Positions 33,972-43,727 of a stretch of 64,000 bases of DNA are shown here, piece by piece. The DNA comes from Pseudomonas sp. KK4. Its GTDB lineage: Bacteria > Pseudomonadota > Gammaproteobacteria > Pseudomonadales > Pseudomonadaceae. The stretch is from contig NZ_LYVP01000003.1 of NCBI RefSeq assembly GCF_001984065.1, positions 62,001 to 126,000 of the forward strand, written 5' to 3'. A model generated the notes under the pieces. It had not been told where the DNA came from. It saw nothing but the letters and a program-made list of their open reading frames with translations, and ran no database searches. The first letter of the stretch is position 1; every line of letters starts with the position of its first letter. The translations under genes were made by a program, and so were the position numbers.

Positions 33972-35873
33972 ATGGGTCAGGCAAGTAGTCACGCGGCAGG
34001 CGCCGGGCATTCGGCGGCGAAGCCGATCGGCATGCTGGTGGCGGCGGTCGGGGTGGTTTATGGCGATATCGGCACGAGCCCGTTGTATACCCTCAAGGAG
34101 GTGTTCTCCGGAGGGTATGGCGTACCGGTCAACCATGACGGCGTATTGGGGATTCTGGCACTGATCTTCTGGTCGCTGATCTGGGTCGTGTCGATCAAAT
34201 ACATGATGTTCGTGCTGCGGGCCGACAACCAGGGCGAAGGCGGAATCATGGCCTTGACCGCGCTGGCCAGGCGGGCGGCGGCGGGGCATGCCAAATTGCG
34301 CGCCTTGCTGGTGGTGTGCGGGCTGATCGGTGCGGCGCTGTTCTATGGCGACAGCATGATCACCCCGGCGATTTCCGTCCTGTCGGCCATTGAAGGCCTG
34401 GGGCTGGCGTTCGATGGCATCGACCATTGGGTGGTGCCGCTGTCGCTGGTGGTGCTGGTCGGGCTGTTCTTGATTCAAAGCCACGGCACGGCTCGCATCG
34501 GCATTCTCTTCGGGCCGATCATGGTCACCTGGTTCGTGGTACTCGGCGCGTTGGGGGTCTACGGCATCCTGCAGCATCCCGAAGTGCTGCACGCGGTGAA
34601 CCCGGTGTGGGGTGTGCGTTTCTTCCTCAACCATCCGGGCATGGGTGTGGCGATCCTCGGCGCTGTGGTGCTGGCATTGACCGGTGCCGAAGCGCTTTAC
34701 GCCGACATGGGCCACTTCGGCCGCAAGCCGATTGCCCGCGCATGGTTCATCCTGGTGCTGCCGGCACTGGTGCTGAACTACTTCGGCCAGGGCGCCTTGC
34801 TGCTCGGTGATCCGGAGGCGGCGCGCAACCCGTTCTATCTGCTGGCGCCGAGCTGGGCACTGATTCCGCTGGTGGCGCTGTCGACCATGGCCACGGTGAT
34901 TGCCTCCCAGGCGGTGATTTCCGGCGCCTTCTCGCTGACCCGCCAGGCGATCCAGCTTGGCTACATCCCGCGCATGCACATTCGGCACACGTCCAGCGCT
35001 GAACAGGGCCAGATCTATATTGGTGCGGTGAACTGGTCGCTGATGGTCGGCGTGGTCCTGCTGGTGCTGGGCTTCGAGTCCTCAGGCGCCCTGGCTTCGG
35101 CCTACGGTGTGGCGGTGACGGGCACCATGCTGATGACCAGCATCCTGGTATCGGCAGTGATGCTGCTGCTGTGGAAATGGCCGCCGTTGCTGGCGGTGCC
35201 GATCTGCCTGGGCTTTTTGCTGGTGGACGGCGTGTACTTCGCCGCCAACGTGCCGAAAATCGTTCAGGGTGGCGCCTTCCCGGTTATCGCCGGTCTCGCG
35301 CTGTTCGTGCTGATGACCACCTGGAAACGCGGCAAGCAGTTGCTGGTTGATCGCATCGACGAAGGCGGCCTGCCATTGGAGATATTCATCAGCAGCATCG
35401 CCGTGCAACCGCCCCATCGCGTCCAGGGTACGGCCGTGTTCCTCACCGCGCGCCCGGACGCCGTGCCCCACGCACTGTTACACAACCTGCTGCACAACCA
35501 GGTGTTGCACGAACAAGTGGTGTTGCTCACGGTGGTCTACGAAGACATTCCGCGGGTGCCGCCGAGTCGGCGTTTTGAAGTGGATTCCTACGGTGAGGGG
35601 TTCTTCCGGGTGATCCTGCATTTCGGCTTCACTGACGAACCGGACGTGCCCCAGGCGTTGAAACTGTGCCATCTGGCCGAACTCGACTTCAGCCCGATGC
35701 GCACCACTTACTTCCTCAGCCGCGAAACGGTCATCGCCTCCAAACTCGAAGGCATGTCCCGCTGGCGCGAGGCGCTTTTCGCCTTCATGTTGCAGAACGC
35801 CAACGGCAACCTGCGCTTCTTCAATCTGCCGCTGAACCGGGTGATTGAGTTGGGGACGCAGGTAGAAATGTAA
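33972..35873 (+). CDS. kup: Low-affinity potassium transporter Kup
   Basis: 633 residues. Starts with [31 protein letters not shown], the Kup/HAK signature, and has about 12 membrane segments with [14 protein letters not shown] and [12 protein letters not shown], then a cytosolic C-terminal domain from about 480. It imports K+ with H+. AGGAGTGTTGG precedes ATG. Followed by a strong terminator. Confidence 0.96.
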   Translation: MGQASSHAAGAGHSAAKPIGMLVAAVGVVYGDIGTSPLYTLKEVFSGGYGVPVNHDGVLGILALIFWSLIWVVSIKYMMFVLRADNQGEGGIMALTALARRAAAGHAKLRALLVVCGLIGAALFYGDSMITPAISVLSAIEGLGLAFDGIDHWVVPLSLVVLVGLFLIQSHGTARIGILFGPIMVTWFVVLGALGVYGILQHPEVLHAVNPVWGVRFFLNHPGMGVAILGAVVLALTGAEALYADMGHFGRKPIARAWFILVLPALVLNYFGQGALLLGDPEAARNPFYLLAPSWALIPLVALSTMATVIASQAVISGAFSLTRQAIQLGYIPRMHIRHTSSAEQGQIYIGAVNWSLMVGVVLLVLGFESSGALASAYGVAVTGTMLMTSILVSAVMLLLWKWPPLLAVPICLGFLLVDGVYFAANVPKIVQGGAFPVIAGLALFVLMTTWKRGKQLLVDRIDEGGLPLEIFISSIAVQPPHRVQGTAVFLTARPDAVPHALLHNLLHNQVLHEQVVLLTVVYEDIPRVPPSRRFEVDSYGEGFFRVILHFGFTDEPDVPQALKLCHLAELDFSPMRTTYFLSRETVIASKLEGMSRWREALFAFMLQNANGNLRFFNLPLNRVIELGTQVEM

Positions 35874-35887
35874 GGCCCGCGCCACCC

Positions 35888-35926
35888 AAAAGCCCCCGAC
35901 GGCCTTGCGGCACCGGGGGCTTTTTT
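35888..35926 (+). terminator. kup terminator
   Basis: AAAGCCCCCG-acggccttgcggca-CGGGGGCTTTTTT. Confidence 0.92.
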
Positions 35927-36038
35927 GTGGCTGACAGATCAACTGCAGGATTGCCGCTGCTTGAAGTGTGTTTGATTCAGCGCAATACTCTGCGTAGAGC
36001 TGTGCGTTAAAATTTGCATCATGGGTAGAGAGGTGAGT

Positions 36039-36329
36039 ATGACGGCATTGTTAGAGCGTGCTGACCAGGCGATATCAGTCACTGCGATGGTCAGAGGCTT
36101 CAGTGCGAGGCTCAAGGAAATCTCCAGCCGTGCCACTGAGCGTCTGGTCATTTTCAAAGACAATCAACCTGCCGCGGTGATCATCAACGTCGACGCTTAT
36201 CAGGAAATGCTCGACGAGCTTGATGACTTGCGGATCGAAGCGGCGGCCAGGGAACGATTGAGCGGTTTTGATCAGGCCAATGCAATCAGCCATAGCGATA
36301 TGCGCGCGCGGTACGCCAGGAAGGACTGA
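36039..36329 (+). CDS. Type II antitoxin, Phd/YefM family
   Basis: 96 residues. VTAMVRGFSARLKEISSRATERLVIFKDNQPAAVIINVDAYQEMLDELDDL is the Phd/YefM DNA-binding fold, followed by a flexible C-terminal region that would wrap the toxin. GAGAGGTGAGT precedes ATG 36039; an ATG at 36021 is less well placed. Eleven bases separate it from the RelE-like toxin. By family knowledge it neutralises the toxin and represses its own operon. Confidence 0.88.
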   Translation: MTALLERADQAISVTAMVRGFSARLKEISSRATERLVIFKDNQPAAVIINVDAYQEMLDELDDLRIEAAARERLSGFDQANAISHSDMRARYARKD

Positions 36330-36340
36330 AGGAACTGTGG

Positions 36341-36628
36341 ATGGTTTGGGGTGTTATCTATCATCCAGAGGTCCAGAAGGATTTGGATCTGCTGGGAGCG
36401 GTTGCGGCAAATCGCATTCTCGATGTCATCGAGGAGCGGATTATCAACGGCGAGCCAGACAAAAGCGGCAAGCCCCTGAGAGCCAGCCTGGCAGGCTGTA
36501 GAAGAATTCGGACGGGCGATACGCGGATTGTTTATCGAGTGGATGGAAAGGCGATTGAGGTGTTGATCATTGCCGTCGGTGCCCGCCGAGATGAAGAAGT
36601 TTATGGTGCCGCCGAGCGTCGTCTCTGA
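36341..36628 (+). CDS. Type II toxin, RelE/ParE superfamily
   Basis: 95 residues: VIYHPEVQKDLDLLGAVAANRILDVIEERI, then KPLRASLAGCRRIRTGDTRIVYRVDGKAIEVLIIAVGARRDEEVYGAAERRL. The G-CRRIRTGDTRIVY core and final R-x-x-x-VY match RelE-type mRNA interferases, which cut mRNA in the ribosomal A site. Partner of the antitoxin at 36039. A terminator follows at 36641. Confidence 0.88.
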   Translation: MVWGVIYHPEVQKDLDLLGAVAANRILDVIEERIINGEPDKSGKPLRASLAGCRRIRTGDTRIVYRVDGKAIEVLIIAVGARRDEEVYGAAERRL

Positions 36629-36640
36629 CCCCAAAAGATC

Positions 36641-36678
36641 AAAAGCCCCCGCAACCCAAAGGTTGCGGGGGCTTTTTT
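36641..36678 (+). terminator. Toxin-antitoxin operon terminator
   Basis: AAAAGCCCCCGCAACC-caaa-GGTTGCGGGGGCTTTTTT; also usable by the convergent acvB gene. Confidence 0.93.
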
Positions 36679-36696
36679 ATGGCGACGAGGGTCAGA

Positions 36697-37992
36697 TCAC
36701 TCCTGAGCCTCGGTCTCCTTCGCCTGGCGCTTCTCGATCACATCCACCAACCGTTGGGCCAGTTTCGGGTAGTTCTCGTCGAAGTGGTGGCCGCCGGGCA
36801 GTTTGATGGCTTCGCCTACGGCGGTCTTGTCGGTGCAGCCGCTTTCGTCGATTTCCTCTTCACCGAAGATGCACACCACTTTCTCTGCGGGCAGTTTTGC
36901 CATTTCCGGGCCGGTGGCGGCTTCCTTGCCGGCGTTGCCGAGCCAGCCTTCGACTTCGATTTCGAAGCTGCCGGTGCGGGCGAAGGCCAGCAGGATGATT
37001 GCGTCGACGCGTTGCTGCTCCGACTCCGGCAGGCGGTTGTAGATCGCTGGCAGTACGTCGGCGCCGAACGAGTAGCCGGTAAGGATGAAGCGCTTGGTGC
37101 CCCATTTCTGCCGGTAGTGCTGCATCAGTTCGGTCAGGTCCAGGGCGCTTTGCTCCGGGCTCTTGTGTTGCCAGTAGTAGCGCAGGGTGTCGATGCCCAC
37201 CACCGGGTAGCCGATCTTGGCCATTTCGCCGGCCACATCGCGGTCCAGGTCGCGCCAGCCGCCATCGCCGGACAGGAACAGGGTCACGGTGTCCTTGGCC
37301 TGGCCGGCCGGCACTTCAACCACCGGAATCTGCAGGCCGCCCGCGGCTTTGTCGCCACCGACGAGGATCTTGCGCAATTCGTTGTTCAACACTTGCGGCA
37401 GGTTGATGTCGTAGTCGCTGATGCTGGTTTCGGCGTTCGGTTGATCGCGCACGAAGCCGGCACTGGCGTCGTCCGGGTTGTCGTTCCAGGCCACCAGCCA
37501 GTGGCCGTGGGCAGCGCTTTTGGGCAGCAGGTGGGTGCAACCGCCTTTTTCCAGGGCCAGGTCTACGGAGACCGCCTGGGCCTTGTCATCCTTTTGTTCC
37601 GACAGCCAGCGCCAAGCCAGCACGGCGCCGGGGCCGATACCGCTGACCAGGGTCGCCGGGCCTTTGAGTTCGCGCAGGCCCGATTGCAGGGCGCGGCTTT
37701 GCAGCAGGCATTCCTTGGGCAGGATCACTTGAACGATTTGCGCCGAGCCGGAGCGGCTCAGGGTCATCAGTTGCTGGTCGCTGAGTTTCTGTTCTTCATT
37801 GACCGCCACCAGCACCCGGGCCTTGGGGGTAGTGCCAGGGGTCACGCGGGTCATGGCGGCGCCACCAGGCGGCGTCAATTGTTCGAGCGTCGGCAACGGC
37901 GCCGGGCGTTTGAGGTACCAGTAGCCACCACCGACAATCAGGGCAAGCACCACCAGCGTGCCCAATACGTAGCGCAAGGAGCGTTGAATCAT
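36697..37992 (-). CDS. acvB: AcvB/VirJ-like periplasmic hydrolase of aminoacyl-phosphatidylglycerol
   Basis: 431 residues. N-terminal membrane anchor/signal (about 5-26), then an alpha/beta hydrolase of the VirJ family: LFLSGDGGWRDLDRDVAGEM near 240, nucleophile Ser in LTGYSFGADVLP near 308, and His in LPGGHHFDENY near 401. In P. aeruginosa (PA0919) and Agrobacterium (AcvB) it hydrolyses alanyl- or lysyl-phosphatidylglycerol. It directly follows mprF with a one-base stop/start overlap, so synthesis and breakdown of the modified lipid are coupled. Confidence 0.9.
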   Translation of the reverse strand: MIQRSLRYVLGTLVVLALIVGGGYWYLKRPAPLPTLEQLTPPGGAAMTRVTPGTTPKARVLVAVNEEQKLSDQQLMTLSRSGSAQIVQVILPKECLLQSRALQSGLRELKGPATLVSGIGPGAVLAWRWLSEQKDDKAQAVSVDLALEKGGCTHLLPKSAAHGHWLVAWNDNPDDASAGFVRDQPNAETSISDYDINLPQVLNNELRKILVGGDKAAGGLQIPVVEVPAGQAKDTVTLFLSGDGGWRDLDRDVAGEMAKIGYPVVGIDTLRYYWQHKSPEQSALDLTELMQHYRQKWGTKRFILTGYSFGADVLPAIYNRLPESEQQRVDAIILLAFARTGSFEIEVEGWLGNAGKEAATGPEMAKLPAEKVVCIFGEEEIDESGCTDKTAVGEAIKLPGGHHFDENYPKLAQRLVDVIEKRQAKETEAQE

Positions 37993-40634
37993 CAGCGTTT
38001 CACCAATCCGGTCAAGCCGCCCGCGATCAGGGCAGCAGTGTCGGCCAGGGCAACCAGCGGATCGAGTCCGGCGGGCACGGCCATATAACGGGGTTCCCAG
38101 TCGGGCTGGAACTTGTCTTTGAAGCGGCGCAAGCCTTGGAAGTTGTAGAGCTGCTCACCACGGCGGAAGACCATCGAGCCCAGGCGCTGGGTCAATGGCG
38201 CGCCGCGACGAGGTTGCAACCCCGACAACGGCACCATGCCCAGGCTGAAGCGCGCGTATCCGTGACTCTTATAATGTTGGATCAGGCCGACCATCATGAA
38301 CTCCATGGTCAGCTTGGGGGCATCCGGGTGCGCGCGCATCAGGTCGAGGCTGGCCAGGTCATGGCCGTAGGTCTCAAGAAGATTGGCGAACGCCACAGGG
38401 CGCCCTTCGAAGCGAATCACCGCGATGCGGAAATGCTTGAGGTAGTCATCGCTGAAACGGCCGAGGGAGAAGCCTTTCTCGCGTACGTTCTTGCCCGTCA
38501 GCCAGGCGTCGGAAATGACCTTGAGCTCATCCATGGGCGCGTGCCCCGGTTCATGGATCTCCAGTGACAAACCGTCACGGGTGCCACGGTTCCAGGTGTA
38601 GCGCAGGTCTTTCATCTCCTTGCCCTTGGCTTCGAGATCAAAGCGCCGCAGATCGACCCGGGCTTCTTCGCCCAGTTTGATCGCAGTCAGGCCGATGTCC
38701 ATGTAGTACGGCAGGTTCTCGGCGCGGACCTGGTAGAACACCGGGCGGGCGTGGTGGATGTCGCACAGGTCACGGAATTGCCAGATCATTTCCGCCCGCT
38801 GCTGGCCGGGACCGATCGGGTCATACAGGGCCACCAGGCTGCGGCCACGGCGGGCGTACATCAGGAACGCTTCGTCGTTGGGGTGGAACAGCAGCGCCTT
38901 GTCACCGGTCAGCGCCAGGCCGCCATCGGGTTGCGCCGAGGCCATGAGGATCTTGCTCGCACGCTCCAGTTCGTCAGGCGTTGGCAGGTGGATCACGGGA
39001 CGCGCAGTGCGCAGCAGCCAGGTCAGGGACACCACCACCAGCAGCACGGCGGCGCCCAGCAGCGAACGCAGGCCACGGGGAGCATCGGCGTCGAGGGTGA
39101 ACTGCCACCACAGTTGATGGCTGTATGGAACGTCCTGGTAGGCGAACAGCAGCAGCCAGATCGAGGCGCCCAGCACGCACAGGCTGGCCACCAGATACAG
39201 CGGCGAAAACGGCAGTTCAGTCAGACGGCTTGGGCGATAGAACGAGCGCCGGAATACCCCCAGCAGGGCGGCGGTCAGGGTCATCAGGCAGGCTTCTTCC
39301 CAGTCGAAACCCTTGAGCAGCGAGAGCAGGGCGCCTACCAGCAACAGAACGGTGGTCAGCATCCACGCCGCCGACAGTCGGCGACGCAAGCCTTGGGCCA
39401 GCAGCAGGCACAGCACGCCGATCAGGCTGGCACCAAAGTGCGAGGCGTCGACCAGGCGATGGGGGATCAGAAAGCCGATGTGTTCCAGACGGGTGTCGAT
39501 CTCCGGCGTGGCGCCGGAAAACAGCAGCACCACGCCAGACAGGAACACCAGTACAGCGAGGATCGGTGCGGCCAGGCCCGAAGCGGCGCGCAAGGACTGG
39601 CGGGTCTGGAACAGGCGTTGACCTTCGTTGATCAACAGCAAGAGGCAGGCCACCAGCATGGGCAGCACGACATAGATCAGGCGATAGAGCAGCAGGGCGG
39701 CGGCCAATGGCGCGGCGCCCAGGGTGTCGGAGAAGGCGGCCAGCAGAATCGCTTCGAACACCCCGACACCGCCCGGCACATGGCTGAGCACGCCGGCGGC
39801 CAGCGCCAGCAGGTAGACGAGCAGGAACGCGCCGAAGGGTGGGGCTTCCGGCAGCAATAGATAAAGCACGGTGGCCGCAGCGGCCACGTCCAGTGCGGTG
39901 ATCACCAGTTGCAGGAAGGTCAGGCGGCGTCCCGGCAGGCGCAGAGTGCGGCGGCCAACCTTGACGAACAGGTTGTCGGCAAACGGTTGTTCTGGCAGGC
40001 GGCGACGGTAGATGCCCACGGCCAGCACGCAAAACAGTAGTAGCACCGCGGCTGCGACAGTACCTAGCAGGCTTTGCGATAACCCCAGTGCTGCCGAGGC
40101 GCCGGGCAGGTTGCTCAGGGTTGCCAGGGCGGCAAGCGGCGGCAGGGCGCAGCCGAGCGAGAGGCTGGCGAATAGCGTCATGTGAGCAACTTCGCTGGCC
40201 CCCAGGCCATGACGTGCATACAAGCGATAGCGAACCGAGCCCCCCGACAGCATCGAAAGGCCGATCGCATTACCGATGGCAAACGCGGTGAAACCGCCCA
40301 GCGCCAGTGTGCGCGGGGCCAGGCTCACGCCGGCATAGCGGCTGGCCGACCACTCGTAGCCCAGCAAAATGATGAAGCCGGCAACGGTCGCGCCGAGCGC
40401 GCCCAGCAAGGCTGGTTTTGGTACTTCGAGGATCGAGTCGTGCAGCGCGTCCAGATCCAGTTCGCTCAGCAGATGGCGACAGGCAATCAAGGCGATGGCA
40501 AACAACAGCAGGGTGACCGCGAGGCCGATGGGCTGACGGTATTTGCTGATGCGGTCGAGCAGACGCAACCGTTCAGCCTTGATCGGTTGTGTTGCGGTAG
40601 TGGTGTCTTGTGAATCAGACGAGTTGGCGCGCAT
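37992..40634 (-). CDS. mprF: Aminoacyl-phosphatidylglycerol synthase/flippase MprF
   Basis: 880 residues. N-terminal flippase domain with many membrane segments (ISKYRQPIGLAVTLLLFAIALIAC, LALGGFTAFAIGNAIGLSMLSGGSVRYRLY and on to about residue 540), then the cytosolic aminoacyl transfer domain (LALTGDKALLFHPNDEAFLMYARRGRSLVALYDPIGP ... FSLGMVPLSGLQPRRGAPLTQRLGSMVF). It adds Lys or Ala from tRNA to phosphatidylglycerol and flips it, lowering cationic peptide binding. ATG 40634 is preceded by AGAGGTG. The P. aeruginosa counterpart is PA0920. The 280 bases upstream to the tRNA hold no gene I can support. Confidence 0.94.
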   Translation of the reverse strand: MRANSSDSQDTTTATQPIKAERLRLLDRISKYRQPIGLAVTLLLFAIALIACRHLLSELDLDALHDSILEVPKPALLGALGATVAGFIILLGYEWSASRYAGVSLAPRTLALGGFTAFAIGNAIGLSMLSGGSVRYRLYARHGLGASEVAHMTLFASLSLGCALPPLAALATLSNLPGASAALGLSQSLLGTVAAAVLLLFCVLAVGIYRRRLPEQPFADNLFVKVGRRTLRLPGRRLTFLQLVITALDVAAAATVLYLLLPEAPPFGAFLLVYLLALAAGVLSHVPGGVGVFEAILLAAFSDTLGAAPLAAALLLYRLIYVVLPMLVACLLLLINEGQRLFQTRQSLRAASGLAAPILAVLVFLSGVVLLFSGATPEIDTRLEHIGFLIPHRLVDASHFGASLIGVLCLLLAQGLRRRLSAAWMLTTVLLLVGALLSLLKGFDWEEACLMTLTAALLGVFRRSFYRPSRLTELPFSPLYLVASLCVLGASIWLLLFAYQDVPYSHQLWWQFTLDADAPRGLRSLLGAAVLLVVVSLTWLLRTARPVIHLPTPDELERASKILMASAQPDGGLALTGDKALLFHPNDEAFLMYARRGRSLVALYDPIGPGQQRAEMIWQFRDLCDIHHARPVFYQVRAENLPYYMDIGLTAIKLGEEARVDLRRFDLEAKGKEMKDLRYTWNRGTRDGLSLEIHEPGHAPMDELKVISDAWLTGKNVREKGFSLGRFSDDYLKHFRIAVIRFEGRPVAFANLLETYGHDLASLDLMRAHPDAPKLTMEFMMVGLIQHYKSHGYARFSLGMVPLSGLQPRRGAPLTQRLGSMVFRRGEQLYNFQGLRRFKDKFQPDWEPRYMAVPAGLDPLVALADTAALIAGGLTGLVKR

Positions 40635-40875
40635 CAATCACCTCTTGGATTGTGCGCGACAGGATGGGGGTATCCAGCCAAGTTACCAATCCCTGTAGAA
40701 AAAAATAATCACAAATAATAACGCCTGCCACTGGGTGGTGGCGACGGCGCGACCTCAGTCCTGGAGGGCTGGGGCTGCGATTGAGCATAGCCTGAACTTG
40801 ACGCATGGGTGACCCCTCGACGACTCATCCCACAGTGACAGATCATTGTTGCGAAAGGGTTTTTTCGACAGATAC

Positions 40876-40907
40876 AAAAAAGGCCACTCTTTCGAGTAGC
40901 CTTTTTT
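40876..40907 (-). terminator. Terminator of first tRNA-fMet gene
   Basis: AAAAAAGGC-ACTC-tttc-GAGT-GCCTTTTTT, downstream of the tRNA on the minus strand. Confidence 0.9.
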
Positions 40908-40913
40908 GATGTT

Positions 40914-40990
<77 letters not shown>

Positions 40991-41180
40991 TCTGTGTGGC
41001 GGCATTCTATAGAGAAACGCCGGGGTGTCAACCGTTAATCCCGCGAAGGGTCAAATAAACGTTAATGCGCGTCAAACGGTCGCAGGGGCGGCTTAAGTTT
41101 CAGAATCGCAACGGATTCTCATGGGGTGGTCAAGGCGCTGTAATCCAGGTGGGCGGTCCTGCTCAAAACGGACGCGCACA

Positions 41181-41210
41181 AAAAAGGCCACTCTTTCGAG
41201 TGGCCTTTTT
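41181..41210 (-). terminator. Terminator of second tRNA-fMet gene
   Basis: AAAAAGGCCACTC-tttc-GAGTGGCCTTTTT; same hairpin as 40876 but fully paired. Confidence 0.9.
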
Positions 41211-41217
41211 CGATGTT

Positions 41218-41294
<77 letters not shown>

Positions 41295-41511
41295 TCTGTG
41301 TGGCGGCATTCTATAGAGAAACGCCGAGGTGTCAACCGCTAACATCGGAAAAATCTCTTCAGGTTCAATCATTTAGCTTGGAAAGTAGAGGGGCGATCGG
41401 TCTGAGAAGCAGGCGCTGCAAGGCCTGCGGGTCTATTAGCGAATGGCTTTTGATTGAGAAATTAAATTTTCCTCGTGCTTTTCCCACAGCCATCGGAGAA
41501 CATTCTGAGTA

Positions 41512-41527
41512 CTGGTGCTATATACAG
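41512..41527 (+). promoter_or_regulatory. LexA (SOS) box of dinB
   Basis: CTGGTGCTATATACAG fits CTG-N10-CAG within TACTGGTGCTATATACAGGT, 67 bases before the dinB start. Its last base is also the first base of an 8-base inverted repeat (GGTGTCAG 41527-41534 / CTGACACC 41550-41557). Confidence 0.88.
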
Positions 41528-41594
41528 GTGTCAGTGAGATAATCCAGGTCTGACACCAAAAGTCGCCATTTCTTTACCGCGAATCCCGCTCGAT

Positions 41595-42656
41595 ATGACC
41601 CAGCGAAAAATCATCCACGTGGATTGTGACTGCTTCTACGCCGCGATCGAGATGCGTGACGATCCTCAACTGGCCGGTAAACCCCTGGCCGTCGGCGGTG
41701 CCGCCGATCGCCGTGGAGTGATTGCGACCTGCAATTATGAAGCTCGGGCCTATGGCGTGCGTTCGGCCATGTCGTCCGGGCATGCGCTGAAGCTGTGTCC
41801 GGACCTGACCATCGTCAAGCCGCGAATGGATGCCTACCGGGAAGCTTCAAAGGAAATTCATACAATCTTTCGCGATTACACCGACATCATCGAACCGCTG
41901 TCCTTGGACGAGGCCTACCTTGATGTGTCGGACAGTGCGCATTTCGGCGGTAGCGCGACGCGCATCGCCCAGGACATCCGGCGCCGGGTATCGAATCAGT
42001 TGCACATCACCGTTTCGGCGGGTGTGGCGCCGAACAAGTTTCTTGCCAAGATCGCCAGCGACTGGAAAAAGCCCAACGGCCTGTTTGTCATCACCCCGGA
42101 TCAGGTCGAGGACTTTGTCAGTGGCTTGCCCGTGAGCAAACTGCATGGCGTCGGCAAGGTCACCGCCGACAAATTGGGCAAACTGGGCATCGCCGACTGC
42201 GCACACTTGCGCGAGTGGAACAAATTGGCGCTGGTGCGCGAGTTCGGAAGCTTTGGCGAGCGACTCTGGAGCCTGGCCCGTGGGATCGACGAGCGCCTGG
42301 TGCACAACGACAGCCGTCGACAGTCGATCAGTGTCGAAAATACCTATGACGCTGACCTGCCAGACCTGCGCAGTTGCCTGGACAAACTGCCGGAGTTGCT
42401 CGAAACACTGAAAAACCGCATGGCGCGGATCGACAGCAGCTACCGCCCGGGCAAACCGTTCGTCAAAGTGAAGTTTCATGATTTCACCCAGACCACCCTG
42501 GAGCAGGCTGGGGCAGGGCGGGATTTGGGGAGTTATCAGTTGCTGCTGACCCAGGCTTTCAATCGCGGCGGCAAGCCGGTGCGGTTGCTGGGGGTAGGCG
42601 TGAGGCTTGAGGATCTGCGTGGTGGGTTTGAGCAGATGGAGTTGTTCGAGCGGTGA
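41595..42656 (+). CDS. dinB: DNA polymerase IV
   Basis: 353-residue Y-family polymerase. KIIHVDCDCFYAAIEMRDDP (catalytic Asp), YEARAYGVRSAMSSGHALKLCP, SLDEAYLDVSD (second catalytic Asp-Glu), thumb with helix-hairpin-helix LHGVGKVTADKLGKLGI, and the C-terminal clamp-binding QMELF before the end. It extends mispaired ends and bypasses some lesions at the cost of fidelity. LexA box upstream. Confidence 0.97.
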   Translation: MTQRKIIHVDCDCFYAAIEMRDDPQLAGKPLAVGGAADRRGVIATCNYEARAYGVRSAMSSGHALKLCPDLTIVKPRMDAYREASKEIHTIFRDYTDIIEPLSLDEAYLDVSDSAHFGGSATRIAQDIRRRVSNQLHITVSAGVAPNKFLAKIASDWKKPNGLFVITPDQVEDFVSGLPVSKLHGVGKVTADKLGKLGIADCAHLREWNKLALVREFGSFGERLWSLARGIDERLVHNDSRRQSISVENTYDADLPDLRSCLDKLPELLETLKNRMARIDSSYRPGKPFVKVKFHDFTQTTLEQAGAGRDLGSYQLLLTQAFNRGGKPVRLLGVGVRLEDLRGGFEQMELFER

Positions 42657-42680
42657 GTCGGTGGTGAATGTACCGGCCTG

Positions 42681-42745
42681 ATCGCGGGCGAGCCTCGCTC
42701 CTACAGATTGCGTTAATCCTGTTGGAGCGAGGCTTGCCCGCGAAG
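42681..42745. repeat. Inverted REP-like repeat
   Basis: ATCGCGGGCGAGCCTCGCTCC then TTGGAGCGAGGCTTGCCCGCG, a variant REP pair between convergent dinB and the lipoprotein gene. Confidence 0.85.
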
Positions 42746-42756
42746 CTTTTCACGCC

Positions 42757-43710
42757 TTAATTCGGCCCCGGATCCGCCACCAGCCGCCCGGCATCCTTGG
42801 TCAGGGACTTGAGGAATTCGGTCTGCAGTTCGGGATCGTTGCGAGTCAGTTCGATCAGGCTCTGTTCCAGCTCACTGGCTTCTTCTTCCAGCCCCAGTTC
42901 CGACAAACGCTTGACCCGGTGTACCCACTGGCTCACTTCGTCGTCTTCGAGGTCGTCGTAAATCAACCCGTGAGCCTCGAGCAGCTTGCCGCGCAAGGTG
43001 TTGCTCAGGGCCAGGGATGAGTCGCTGTGCACTTCATCCTTTGCGTCTGCGACACGGATCTGCAGCTTGCCCAGATGGTTCAGGTCATGCTCGGCAAACG
43101 GGCTGTCCAGCAGGTTCAAGCGCAAGACGCCGTTTTTGTCGGTGCTCAGCTCGAAGGTTTCCTTGCCCGCCTTGACCTCCACCGGACGCTCGCTCCAGGG
43201 CAGGCTCGAGTATTCGGTGCGTTTATCGCGTTGTACTTCGTCTATTCCGGCCAGGTTCTGCTGGGCACGCCCGTTGGATTGCACGTTCATGAACGGGTTG
43301 AGCCCGGCGAAACCGTAACTGAGCCAGTCCTTGGTCACGCTATCGGGAAGGTTGCCGAGGGCGAACACGTTGACCACGTTCGCACCGACACCGCCTACCA
43401 CCGCCACCGCGCCCAACGGGATCTCGTAGATTTCCCGCCAGGGCTGGTAAGGCGTGTAGCGATCATAGTGGCGTGTGACTTCGAACTCGGTGACTTCGAA
43501 GGTCTTCTGCTCGTGGATTTTCACCCGACGTTGCGGCAGCTCAAGCACCTTGGGCTCACCGACATCGATCTGCAGGCTGTGATCGAGCAGTTTGCGCTCG
43601 ACACGTTCCTCGTGCTCACTGCGTTGTGACATGTGATTGGCACAGCCGCTGACCAGCAGGGTGCCGCACAGGGCGGCACCACCGAGGCCTAAGGTGTTTC
43701 GCTTGAACAT
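42757..43710 (-). CDS. Lipoprotein of unknown function
   Basis: 317 residues. Signal with lipobox MFKRNTLGLGGAALCGTLLVSGC (Cys 23). The mature part begins with a charged stretch, has one hydrophobic segment (EIPLGAVAVVGGVGANVVNVFALG, about 95-118), then a beta-rich domain (ERPVEVKAGKETFELSTDKNGVLRLNLLDSPF) and a charged C-terminal helix. Related proteins sit next to dinB or proS in other Pseudomonas. No function can be assigned. Confidence 0.85.
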   Translation of the reverse strand: MFKRNTLGLGGAALCGTLLVSGCANHMSQRSEHEERVERKLLDHSLQIDVGEPKVLELPQRRVKIHEQKTFEVTEFEVTRHYDRYTPYQPWREIYEIPLGAVAVVGGVGANVVNVFALGNLPDSVTKDWLSYGFAGLNPFMNVQSNGRAQQNLAGIDEVQRDKRTEYSSLPWSERPVEVKAGKETFELSTDKNGVLRLNLLDSPFAEHDLNHLGKLQIRVADAKDEVHSDSSLALSNTLRGKLLEAHGLIYDDLEDDEVSQWVHRVKRLSELGLEEEASELEQSLIELTRNDPELQTEFLKSLTKDAGRLVADPGPN

Positions 43711-43727
43711 GACGTCTCTATCTGGTT

